33,023 nt of DNA from Spirochaetota bacterium (lineage in GTDB: Bacteria > Spirochaetota > UBA4802 > UBA5550), in NCBI GenBank assembly GCA_024276015.1, contig JAJRXZ010000048.1:1-33023 (forward strand). Reading direction: 5' to 3'. Position 1 is the first letter of the stretch. Each line of letters starts with the position of its first letter. Below are positions 1 to 7,811 of this stretch, piece after piece. Made by a program: the position numbers and the translations under genes. Below the pieces are notes generated by a model. The model made no database searches and had not been told where the DNA came from. It saw nothing but the letters and a program-made list of their open reading frames with translations.

Positions 1-193
1 CGTCAGGTGAAACGTCTCCGTCAATTTCGACGGACTGCTCAGTAGTAAAGGGGATCTCTCTTCCTGTTTTGCGGAATTCCTGGTCCATGATCGAAACATA
101 ACTGAATTGTACCATATCCTTCCTGTTATCGTCGCACGCGGAAAAACCAAACAAAAGGAGCAGTATAAAAAGATATGATGCTCTTCTTTTCAT
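1..193 (-). CDS. Lipoprotein, N-terminal part only (runs off the left edge)
   Basis: Reading leftwards from an ATG at 193, this frame stays open to the window edge (64 codons). It starts MKRRASYLFILLLLFGFSAC, a basic n-region, a hydrophobic stretch and the lipobox FSAC, so an exported lipoprotein is likely. The mature part begins CDDNRKDMVQFSYVSIMD and shows no family I recognise. Its ATG overlaps the TGA of the preceding gene as ATGA, so translation is probably coupled to the YdbL-like and YdbH-like genes. A role in the same envelope process is inferred from that coupling only; the C-terminal part is missing here. Confidence 0.7.
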   Translation of the reverse strand, partial: MKRRASYLFILLLLFGFSACDDNRKDMVQFSYVSIMDQEFRKTGREIPFTTEQSVEIDGDVSPD

Positions 194-786
194 TTTTTCA
201 CCCACCTTCCCGATTCATCCTGAATCCAGTCATTTTTCTGAGCAAGAGCTCTCTGCTCTTCGGCAAAAATTCTGCCGAAAGCCTCTATCTCTTCGTCAGT
301 GGGGGGCTTTTTATTTGCGTTTAAAAGCGTTCTTGTGAAAATCGTTTTCCTTGCATTGTTTTCGTTTTTTATTACTCTTTTTATTAATTCCAGTATATCC
401 TTATCATTTTCGGAAGGGCCTGATTTAATATACTCCACATATCCGTTGTTTGCTTCTCCTATGAATCCCCTGTCCTTGTAATCTCTGATCTTGTCGGAAT
501 GGAATTCTCTTATTTTCATGGCCAGTACCAGTTCGCTGTCGCCGGAAATTACCGGTTCCGCGCCCGTTTTTTTCTGAACCGTCGTTTTTACGGACGATAC
601 TACCCAGGAGTCCTTTTCAAGTTCTTTATAATCTCCGACGATCTGTCTTTCCACAACGGTTTTCTCTCCTGTGAGGTTTATCTTCGGGGATGAAATGACA
701 CAGCAGCTGGGGGTTGTAGTTGAACATCCGGCAAGACCTGCGGTTATTAAAATGCAGTATATGATCAATTTATATTTATTTATCAT
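190..786 (-). CDS. YdbL-like lipoprotein (DUF1318)
   Basis: A predicted 198-residue lipoprotein. The signal peptide ends in the lipobox LAGC about 20 residues in. The C-terminal half (GFIGEANNGYVEY..SGPSENDKDI, followed by ERR-like helices and a final EEQRALAQKNDWIQDESGRWVKK-type segment) resembles the YdbL/DUF1318 family. In E. coli ydbL is in an operon with ydbH and ynbE, and YdbH with the lipoprotein YnbE bridges the two membranes. E. coli YdbL is not a lipoprotein, so this one may combine an anchored N-terminal part with the YdbL domain (inference). I chose the ATG at 786 because GGAG lies just upstream and because the longer reading at 834 puts 16 charged residues before the signal peptide. 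It starts 1 bp after the stop of the YdbH-like gene and ends in an ATGA overlap with the next lipoprotein. Confidence 0.8.
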   Translation of the reverse strand: MINKYKLIIYCILITAGLAGCSTTTPSCCVISSPKINLTGEKTVVERQIVGDYKELEKDSWVVSSVKTTVQKKTGAEPVISGDSELVLAMKIREFHSDKIRDYKDRGFIGEANNGYVEYIKSGPSENDKDILELIKRVIKNENNARKTIFTRTLLNANKKPPTDEEIEAFGRIFAEEQRALAQKNDWIQDESGRWVKK

Positions 787-787
787 T

Positions 788-3697
788 TTATTCTCCTTCT
801 GCTTGATTCTCTTGGTTTTCTTTTTTCTGCGCAAAAATATTTCTTAAATATTCCTGAAGTCTCATTCTGTCGAATTTTATCCGGTTATTCTCAACGCCCA
901 TAATCAGACTCAACGCCTTTCCTGAAAAAGAGACCGTTGCATAAACAAGCCCCTTATCAAGATTAAAATCAAATCCTTTGATATTTACCGAATTGTCTAC
1001 AACAAGCTGTCCGATGGTTCCCAGTTTCGATTTACCCTTTTCAGTACTGAGCCCTTTCATGAGTTTGTTGGCAAAATCCTCGCCGATTTTGTATATGTTG
1101 ATATAGCCTTTCGGTTTCAGCTCTTTCTGAAAATTTACGCCTCTGCCAAGAAAGTTTGCGCTCAGAGAAAGTTCGGCGTCCCTTGTTTTCTTTGCCGGGT
1201 CAGGTTCGTCAAGTTTTCCAATATCAATATTTGTAATATCAAGGATAAGCAGAAATTCCATATTATCCGGGTTCAGATCGGCCAGATTAAAAAGAATTTT
1301 TCTTCCGTACAGCGCGCCGTCAAGAATGTAAGCTTTCATATTGACAATCTGAAATATCTTATTCTTGAATTTCATTGAGGCTTCAAAATCTTTTAAATAT
1401 TCAAACTGTATATCTCTTGAAGGATGTTTTGCTTTGATCGATTTTATTGAAAAATTAGGTTTTTCCGAAAAGAATTTGTTGTCAATTACCTGGTTTTTTG
1501 TAATAACTATCTGCGATTCTCCCGGTATTTTTGTAAAAAAGGATTTTAATTCCGCTTCAAATGGAAAATCCAGATCAAAGTCTTTAATTTCAATTTTGTC
1601 AGGGTTGTTTTTTACATTCAGATTAACAATTTTTATTGCTCCGCGGGCTTTACCGGTATTTATGTCACCTTTAAAAAAAGTATTAATATCAATTAAACCG
1701 GCCATTTGCCATGGCCCATACATTGTTTTCATTACAGGATTGTTCAGTTTTATATTTATTTTAAGGTCCGAATCGGCAATGGGAGCTTTACTGTGGTCAA
1801 CCATTGCAGATACATTAAGAGCAAAATTCCACATTTTACTTGCAAGTCTCAGTCTTTTCAGGCTGGCTTTTTTCTTTTTCGCATTATAAAGGGCATTCAG
1901 ATCCAGCTTAAGATCGTTTAACTGAAAATCGGGTACTTTCAGGTTCAAACCCAGTCTTGCGGCAATAGTTTTCCCCAGGCTGAAACGGCACCACATATTC
2001 ATGTTTACAGGTTTTTTTAAGGGTATGCTTTTGATGTTTTTCCGTAACTTATCGGTTACCATGGCAATGAGAGGTTCCTTCCGAAAGGTGAAACGTTTGA
2101 TATTTATTTTGCCCGAAAGCCGCGGCTTTAATCTGACATTTCCGGAAACCGCAATATTCAGAGCGTCCTTTCTCATTGCAGGATCATAAAATCTTAAGGC
2201 AATATTTTTTAAATCCGCTCTTGAGAAGTTGTTATAGCCGTTAACATCCAGTCTCAATTCAAGACCGTTGTCCCCCGATCTGCTTCCCTTAAGAGCATAT
2301 CTCAGGTGAGGTATCTTAAGCAGAGATCTCAGGTATATATCATCGGATCTTTTTTTTACGTTATATGAATAATTGAGATAGGGTATGGAGGCGGTTGTCC
2401 CCGGAATAGAAAAAAATATTTTGTTCAATAACAGACTGCCGCTCACATCAATATTAACGGGGTCTCCTTTAATTGTCAGAGGAAACAAAGAAATATCCCC
2501 GGCAAAGATCATGCTTCTGTTTTTGGTTATACTTCTGAAGTAGGGGTAAAGGTCCTTCAGGGATATATTGCTTTCGGCCATTTTCAGATCAATATACTGT
2601 TTTTTTGTAACGTTCTTAATACTGCCCCGAAGATGTATCCATTTTTTTCCGCTGAACTCAATAATAAAATGATTTAAGTTAAGATAGTCTTTTATGGGAT
2701 TATAAAAGAGATCGTAAGATACCATAAAATTCAAAGGCGTCAAATATGTACGCTTAAACCTGACAGGCGTTTTATATGTTCCGAATTTAAAAAAACTGCT
2801 GAATTTCGGAGACTTAGCGCCGTCCTTTGAAAAAATAAGATTCCATGTTAAGATCAACGGCGGGGAAACTTCAGCTTCTTTTGATACGAATGAAACATTC
2901 ATCTTCTCCCCGGGATTAAGAATGATGTTCATCTTTTTCAGAAGTGAAACGGCTTTAATTGAAAGAGGAACTTTTTTAAAGGGAGGAATATCAATGCTGA
3001 TATTATATGTGAGCCCTTCAAGCGACGAATTGAATTTACTGCTTTTAACGTAGAGCCTTAGATCATCCAGAACAAAATTGAACATAAATTTAACGGCAAT
3101 GGGAAGATTGATCTCTTCAGGCAGAGGGGCTCCCTTTTTCTCTTCGATCTTTTCTTCTTTCTTTTTCCCGGGTTTCATTAAGCGCGCCGCATTCCATACC
3201 CCTTTTTTTTCTTCAAGGAATATTTCAGGTTTGTATATCCCGATTTCGGGAATGCTTATATTGCCCGCAAACATTGCAAAGAATTTATAATTCAGAACAA
3301 GTTTTTTAATTTTTACAAGGGGTTTATTATCAAATTCCTCGCCGTTTCTGATCAGAATATTTTCAATAACAAAACCTCTGTATGGGTCGAATTTTTTCAC
3401 ACTGAGAGATATTGTTCCGTAAGAAATTTTATTAAAATTTGTAATTATGAGGTTTTCAACATTTTCAGGAGAGAGGTAGGCTTTTACGATAACAAGAGCG
3501 ATCAGAATTACAAATACAATCAGCAAGGGTATTCTGACGAAGATAGTCTTTGCAAAGAATAAGGATACCCTCGCGCCAATACTTTGCGATCTTTTTCGGG
3601 CTTTTTTATTTGAAGGATCCCTTTCTTCGCGATCTCTTTTAAATATTTTTTTCCAACTCCTTTCCTTGCTCTTCTTTCGGGAATCTTTTTCTGCCAT
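788..3697 (-). CDS. YdbH-like AsmA-family intermembrane protein
   Basis: 969 residues. A highly charged cytoplasmic N-terminus (about 1-50) is followed by one transmembrane segment (about 54-72) and a long periplasmic region rich in beta-strand patterns with the alternating hydrophobic/polar texture of AsmA-like (repeating beta-groove) proteins. Residues after the membrane segment (SYGTISLSVKKFDPYRGFVI) match the typical start of such proteins. E. coli YdbH, TamB and YhdP carry phospholipids to the outer membrane; YdbH is identified here mainly by the adjacent DUF1318 lipoprotein. The start at 3697 has AAGGAA upstream. It is the first gene of the minus-strand group, with a candidate promoter just upstream. 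AsmA/TamB relatives are alternatives for the exact subfamily. Confidence 0.78.
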   Translation of the reverse strand: MAEKDSRKKSKERSWKKIFKRDREERDPSNKKARKRSQSIGARVSLFFAKTIFVRIPLLIVFVILIALVIVKAYLSPENVENLIITNFNKISYGTISLSVKKFDPYRGFVIENILIRNGEEFDNKPLVKIKKLVLNYKFFAMFAGNISIPEIGIYKPEIFLEEKKGVWNAARLMKPGKKKEEKIEEKKGAPLPEEINLPIAVKFMFNFVLDDLRLYVKSSKFNSSLEGLTYNISIDIPPFKKVPLSIKAVSLLKKMNIILNPGEKMNVSFVSKEAEVSPPLILTWNLIFSKDGAKSPKFSSFFKFGTYKTPVRFKRTYLTPLNFMVSYDLFYNPIKDYLNLNHFIIEFSGKKWIHLRGSIKNVTKKQYIDLKMAESNISLKDLYPYFRSITKNRSMIFAGDISLFPLTIKGDPVNIDVSGSLLLNKIFFSIPGTTASIPYLNYSYNVKKRSDDIYLRSLLKIPHLRYALKGSRSGDNGLELRLDVNGYNNFSRADLKNIALRFYDPAMRKDALNIAVSGNVRLKPRLSGKINIKRFTFRKEPLIAMVTDKLRKNIKSIPLKKPVNMNMWCRFSLGKTIAARLGLNLKVPDFQLNDLKLDLNALYNAKKKKASLKRLRLASKMWNFALNVSAMVDHSKAPIADSDLKINIKLNNPVMKTMYGPWQMAGLIDINTFFKGDINTGKARGAIKIVNLNVKNNPDKIEIKDFDLDFPFEAELKSFFTKIPGESQIVITKNQVIDNKFFSEKPNFSIKSIKAKHPSRDIQFEYLKDFEASMKFKNKIFQIVNMKAYILDGALYGRKILFNLADLNPDNMEFLLILDITNIDIGKLDEPDPAKKTRDAELSLSANFLGRGVNFQKELKPKGYINIYKIGEDFANKLMKGLSTEKGKSKLGTIGQLVVDNSVNIKGFDFNLDKGLVYATVSFSGKALSLIMGVENNRIKFDRMRLQEYLRNIFAQKKENQENQAEGE

Positions 3698-3730
3698 CTC
3701 TTTGTTTTCCTTAAGTTATATGTAATGGGC

Positions 3731-3760
3731 AATATAATAACACTTTTAAGTTGATTTCAA
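3731..3760 (-). promoter_or_regulatory. Candidate sigma70 promoter for the YdbH-like operon
   Basis: On the minus strand TTGAAA (3760-3755) and TATATT (3736-3731) are separated by 18 bp, and the -10 lies about 33 bp upstream of the ATG at 3697. Spacing and hexamers are near consensus, but the region is AT-rich, so a chance match is possible. Confidence 0.4.
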
Positions 3761-3859
3761 GCAAAAATTTAATCTCTTAGCCCCGGAAAAGATATAGCGT
3801 CATTAGTATTTAAAGCTCATTCCGCTTTTTTTGGAAAGATATACCTGGAAGCCACCCTA

Positions 3860-3883
3860 AAATCCCCCCAAAGGAGGGGATTT
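3860..3883. repeat. Short GC-rich hairpin in an intergenic gap
   Basis: AAATCCCC (3860-3867) and GGGGATTT (3876-3883) form a perfect 8-bp inverted repeat with an 8-base loop. Neither side is followed by a T-run, so it is not a convincing terminator. A related string, CAAAGG.GGG..TTTAA, occurs at 12168-12184 in another gene-poor gap. The 432-bp gap at 3698-4129 otherwise holds only a candidate promoter and the 3938-3965 repeat; I see no gene in it. Confidence 0.5.
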
Positions 3884-3937
3884 AAAGATCGTGAGAAGAA
3901 TATACCGATCATCATTGAAATTTTTCATATTGTCTGA

Positions 3938-3965
3938 GCCTATGCGAATTTTATCCGTTTTTTCT
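3938..3965 (+). repeat. Dispersed intergenic repeat, copy 1
   Basis: A 28-bp stretch beginning GCCTATGCGAATTTTA and ending GTTTTTTCT occurs again in inverted orientation at 12228-12255 with 26 of 28 bases identical (mismatches TCC versus CCT in the middle). Both copies lie outside genes. The flanks do not align clearly, so the unit is either short or eroded. Confidence 0.55.
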
Positions 3966-4129
3966 AATGGCTTTTTAACACCATATAACACGTTATTTGC
4001 GACACTCTCCCTGCGGTCGCTTGAAATTATGGTATGCCGATTGTTCCGTCAACATGATAGGGATGATCGACTGTAGATCAATTTAAAAAAAAAGTTCTAT
4101 TCTCCCGACGGATTAAAGATATAATTTGT

Positions 4130-6643
4130 TTAAGCGCCTTCGCTGCTGTGACAGGTCTGGACTCCGCAATAAAAGGGGCCGTTTACTAAATCATTCGTCG
4201 ACATTCCCATTGTACCTGTTGTTTCGCCAATATCGTGTGTCATATTAAATTCATCGTAGAGAAAACCGAAAGGTGTATTGCTGCCATGTACATTGTGGCA
4301 CGATATACAGGTTGCTTTGTTCCCTGTTGTAATTGCATTGCTTGAATGACACCCTCCACAACCGCTCAAGATACCTTCTCCCCTGTAGAGCCATGCATCA
4401 GCGACACTTGAATTATTATTCCTAACACGCATACTTATATGATACCAGTGAAGCTGATATTTATTTCCTCCTCCGCCATCTCCATGTTGATTTCCGTCAG
4501 AATCAACAAATTTTGTCACTAACCCGGAATTGTAATAGGGAGGGGAGCCGAATGTAATAACTCCACCGCTTAGAGGAGGATTGAGTTCCAGAATGTAGTC
4601 ATAATTCCCTCCTGATTTTACCCCAAGTATATCTTCTTTTGTAACACCGGCATAGCTGGAATGACAGGAAAAGCAGAGTTCATAATCAGTTTCATTATAA
4701 TTATCCTGAGCCTGAATTCTGAAATTCATATTCCCTGTCAGCAGGCCGTAATTGCCGGAACCATGGGCATTAATCTGCCCGCTATCTCCATGACAACCTG
4801 TTCCGGGTAAACCTGTACCCATACAGGTGAGTCCTTTATCCCTGTGCCCGTATGTTTTGATCCAGCTGTCCTTTATTGTGGAACCGGCTGAATTTGGTAT
4901 TACACCCAGAGTGTTGGGCGTTCCGCCGGTACCGTTTCCAAAGGGCGACATGTCGCCGCCAGCCCCGTCCGAATCGTGACAGCTTAAGCAGAATAGTTCA
5001 AGACTCGAAACATTTGCCGGATCATAAACTATAACCTGACCGGCATTATCCTTATCTTTAAGTCTGATAGTTCCGCTCATATGGCTGCTCTGTTCATGAC
5101 AAACGATACAGTCTGAATCCTGTACGATCTGCGTATTTCTGTTGGCATAATCTATTACATGATGTGATTCTTTATTGAAATCGCCGCCAACCCCGGAACC
5201 ATCGCCGTTAGAATCAAAAATCTGCCTTCTGCTTCCAATACTGGCCTTATGACAAAAAGAACATCCAGTTACATTGTCATACCAGCTGATTCCTCCGGAA
5301 CCACCATGGCATGATATACTATCACATGTACCATCGGCATCGGTAAAAACCGCAGATACATTCCCCCATGATGAGCCCTGCGAACCGTCCGTATCAAAAT
5401 AGACAATAGTACTCGATTCGGCTTTTCCATATGTTCCGTTCATGTGAGTGTCTATTGTTTTATAATCTTCGTGGCAGATCTGACAGTCTATTGCTCTGCC
5501 TGTAACGTGCACAGTATGTTTTCCGTCGGTTCCCGATCCGCTTGTGGTAAGCGGATCAATTATACTGCCGGAAATATGACAGGCAGAGCATCCCGTTGCA
5601 GTGCTGTACCAGTTAACTCCTCCGTATCCACCATGGCATGATATACTATCACATGTACCGTCGGCATCGGTAAAAACCGCGGATACATTCCCCCATGATG
5701 AGCCCTGCGAACCGTCCGTATCAAAATAAACAATAGTACTCGATTCGGCTTTTCCATATGTTCCGTTCATGTGAGTGTCTTTATCCTTATAGCCCTCATG
5801 GCAGATAACGCATTCAATTGCCTTGTCAGTAACATGGGCACCATGTTTGCCGCTGCCGCCGCTTCCGTTTGTTGTCATGGGGTCTATTGCGCTTCCGGAA
5901 GAATGGCATGAGGTGCATCCGGACGAGTCGCTGTACCAGTTCACGTCTCCTGTGCCTCCGTGGCAGGAGATATTGTCGCACTGTCCCGTTGAGTCATTGA
6001 AGTCGGTTGTTACGGCTGTTGAATCGAATGTTCCGTTAAACCGAACTATGCTCTCGGTTTCGCTGCTTCCGCCGTAAACATTATTCATGTGAGTTGATCT
6101 GCTTTTATAATCATAATGACATGTATTGCACTCAATATTCTGGTCAGTTACATGGACGGTATGCTTTCCCTTTACGCCCTGCCCGTTGGTGCTGAGCGGA
6201 TCAATGGGGCTTCCTTCGGAATGGCATACTGTGCAGTCTCCTGTTACCTGAGCATACCAGTTTATGGGCGTTGAGCCTCCTCCGTGACAGGCAATATAAG
6301 AGCAGTCCGATGTGGTATTATTCCATACTCCCGAAGGATTGAGGCTGTCAAAAAATACTATATCGACATCTCCGTTCACATCAAGTATGCCGTCTTTATG
6401 GATCGATTTTTCCAGATAATTATAATGGCAGTTTTCGCAGATGTACCCTCTGACAAGGTGAATTGCATGCTGTCCCGTTGAAGGAGGATACTGTTTTACC
6501 TGAGTGGCAGTGTGGCATTGCGATGCAGTGCAGGTGGATGTTTGCTTTTTAAAAGGATTCCGTTCTTTGCTGCATGCGGTAAAGAGCAATAAAAGAAGCA
6601 CCGAAAATAGAAGGGTGCATCCTGAAAAACGCTGAAGTGTCAT
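4130..6643 (-). CDS. Multiheme c-type cytochrome lipoprotein (CxxxxCH/CxxCH type)
   Basis: 837 residues from the ATG at 6643, which has AGGAGG at ideal spacing; an upstream ATG at 6697 overlaps a TATAAT and was not used. The signal peptide ends in the lipobox LFTAC. I count 13 CxxCH haem motifs and 6 CxxxxCH motifs (for example CTASQCH, CDSISCHGG, CGVQTCH), plus an odd C-x9-CH. The alternation CxxxxCHGG..WY..GCxxCH..IDP..GKHxxHV..CxxCH.YK..THM is the pattern known from Geobacter multihaem proteins, and it repeats about four times with a period near 109 residues. Such proteins move electrons across the periplasm or outer surface; the partner and acceptor are not evident. No cytochrome maturation or porin gene lies nearby, so it seems to stand alone. 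Confidence 0.9.
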   Translation of the reverse strand: MTLQRFSGCTLLFSVLLLLLFTACSKERNPFKKQTSTCTASQCHTATQVKQYPPSTGQHAIHLVRGYICENCHYNYLEKSIHKDGILDVNGDVDIVFFDSLNPSGVWNNTTSDCSYIACHGGGSTPINWYAQVTGDCTVCHSEGSPIDPLSTNGQGVKGKHTVHVTDQNIECNTCHYDYKSRSTHMNNVYGGSSETESIVRFNGTFDSTAVTTDFNDSTGQCDNISCHGGTGDVNWYSDSSGCTSCHSSGSAIDPMTTNGSGGSGKHGAHVTDKAIECVICHEGYKDKDTHMNGTYGKAESSTIVYFDTDGSQGSSWGNVSAVFTDADGTCDSISCHGGYGGVNWYSTATGCSACHISGSIIDPLTTSGSGTDGKHTVHVTGRAIDCQICHEDYKTIDTHMNGTYGKAESSTIVYFDTDGSQGSSWGNVSAVFTDADGTCDSISCHGGSGGISWYDNVTGCSFCHKASIGSRRQIFDSNGDGSGVGGDFNKESHHVIDYANRNTQIVQDSDCIVCHEQSSHMSGTIRLKDKDNAGQVIVYDPANVSSLELFCLSCHDSDGAGGDMSPFGNGTGGTPNTLGVIPNSAGSTIKDSWIKTYGHRDKGLTCMGTGLPGTGCHGDSGQINAHGSGNYGLLTGNMNFRIQAQDNYNETDYELCFSCHSSYAGVTKEDILGVKSGGNYDYILELNPPLSGGVITFGSPPYYNSGLVTKFVDSDGNQHGDGGGGNKYQLHWYHISMRVRNNNSSVADAWLYRGEGILSGCGGCHSSNAITTGNKATCISCHNVHGSNTPFGFLYDEFNMTHDIGETTGTMGMSTNDLVNGPFYCGVQTCHSSEGA
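5301..5453 (-). repeat. Near-identical internal duplication in the cytochrome gene, unit A
   Basis: These 153 bp match 5628-5780 with about three mismatches, at an offset of 327 bp (109 codons). The unit encodes the CDSISCHGG motif region and the conserved segment up to THMNGTYG (read on the minus strand). Identity falls off sharply on either side, which suggests recent duplication or gene conversion of one cytochrome module. Confidence 0.85.
5628..5780 (-). repeat. Near-identical internal duplication in the cytochrome gene, unit B
   Basis: The partner of 5301-5453, shifted by exactly 327 bp and therefore in frame. The differing bases are mostly single transitions (for example ccgtcggcat versus ccatcggcat). 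Confidence 0.85.
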
Positions 6644-7055
6644 AGAATCCTCCTGATTCGCTTTGTTAAAATCATCGACATTATTTAATAAAACCATTAT
6701 AAGTCAAACTTTTCAGATTATCTCTGCTTTGCATATAATAATATACAAAAAAAAGAGTATTAAGTAAATAAGCATTAATACTTATAAATTTGAAATATAC
6801 ATAAACCGGTTGTTACTTCCGTTTTGCAGTCAATTTCTTCAGATCTTTCAATGAGTTTTTTCCGCGCAGTTTCGGGACATATCAAACATTTTACAGGAGC
6901 GATCTATTATTTACTTGAAAATTTCTTTAATCTCTGATAAATTATCTAAACATAGTGTGCAGATCCTGTTCAATAATTTGGTACAATACAAGATGTACTG
7001 CCGAAAAAATGTTATATCTCAATTACAATACAATTATATAAATCGGGTATAAATT
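6644..7055. other. Intergenic region between divergent genes
   Basis: About 410 bp separate the cytochrome start from the receiver-like gene. I see an 8-bp inverted repeat, AGTATTAA (6756-6763) with TTAATACT (6775-6782), which could be an operator or a weak AT hairpin, and TATAAT on the minus strand at 6702-6697 about 50 bp upstream of the cytochrome ATG, without a good -35. I see no gene here. Confidence 0.4.
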
Positions 7056-7811
7056 GTGGACAAACCTAATCTTATTTTACTGACAAATATTGAAAAAATA
7101 TATGAAAACTCTGAAATACTTAACCACCTTTCTGTGAGCTTTACTAAAAAATATATACCCAAGGATGAAACAAAGTTAAAAAAGCTCTTTTCCGAGAGCA
7201 AATTTATTTTGTCAATCATGAATGGCGACAAGCAGTTCAGCAGATCATATATCCGGACATATGCAAAAGTTCTGGAAAAAACCAATTTCCCGGCTCTGTT
7301 TCTTGCCAGTAAAAGCAATATAAAAAAATATATTCAGCTTTTCCCAATTACGGTTGATTTTATAGTTAAACCCGTTACATACTTTAAATTTAACCTCAGA
7401 GTAAGCCGCATTCTTGAGATCTATAAGCTTGTGGAAAAGGCGCATACATTGAAAGGACTTGAAGATGAGATCAATGTCAGGAACAATGTTCTGGAATTGA
7501 CCAGACAGGAGCTGATTGACGGTTCAGAAATAATAAAAGCCCTGGATATAGCAATGGAATTGTCCCGTCAAGAACTTTTGAAACAGAAAGAAGAAATATC
7601 TGCGCGTGAGCAGATCCTCGAAATTACAAGGCAGGACAAGATCGATCTTCTGTCGCAGATCAAAGCCTTTGATGAGATCATGAGATATTCTCATAACGAA
7701 GAGGAAGATTACCAGAAGGAGATTGAAGCTTTGGAAAATTTGCTTGTTTACATGATCAATAAAAAGAAGGAAAAACAGAAAAAAAATAAGGGAGAGAGGC
7801 AATTGAAATGA
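7056..7811 (+). CDS. Receiver-like domain protein with repeated coiled coil
   Basis: 251 residues from a GTG that lies one codon after an in-frame TAA, so no earlier start is possible; the ribosome site is weak. Residues about 1-125 resemble a response-regulator receiver fold: beta-strands LILLTN, FILSIMNGD and FPALFLAS, then DFIVKPVTYFKFNLRVSRIL, which fits the Lys-Pro of strand 5 and the last helix. The usual acidic pocket and the phospho-acceptor Asp are not evident, so this is probably a pseudo-receiver. Residues about 130-235 form a coiled coil with a repeated LELTRQELID..IIKALDIAMELSRQEL pattern, and the C-terminus is Lys-rich. No output domain is present, so an adaptor role is inferred. 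Its stop overlaps the next start (ATGA). Confidence 0.65.
   Translation: MDKPNLILLTNIEKIYENSEILNHLSVSFTKKYIPKDETKLKKLFSESKFILSIMNGDKQFSRSYIRTYAKVLEKTNFPALFLASKSNIKKYIQLFPITVDFIVKPVTYFKFNLRVSRILEIYKLVEKAHTLKGLEDEINVRNNVLELTRQELIDGSEIIKALDIAMELSRQELLKQKEEISAREQILEITRQDKIDLLSQIKAFDEIMRYSHNEEEDYQKEIEALENLLVYMINKKKEKQKKNKGERQLK

Noticed and set aside
3860..3883. Hairpin as a transcription terminator
   Set aside because: No T-run on either side; more likely a repeat.
3891..4076. 61-codon plus frame in the gap after the YdbH-like gene
   Set aside because: It covers the repeat, has no ribosome site, and its composition is not protein-like.
5301..5780. Repeats in the cytochrome as a CRISPR-like array
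   Set aside because: The units are in-frame coding modules of 109 residues with CxxCH motifs, not short direct repeats with spacers.
6756..6782. 8-bp inverted repeat as an important regulatory site
   Set aside because: AT-rich arms with an 11-base loop; chance is likely. Kept only as a remark in the intergenic entry.
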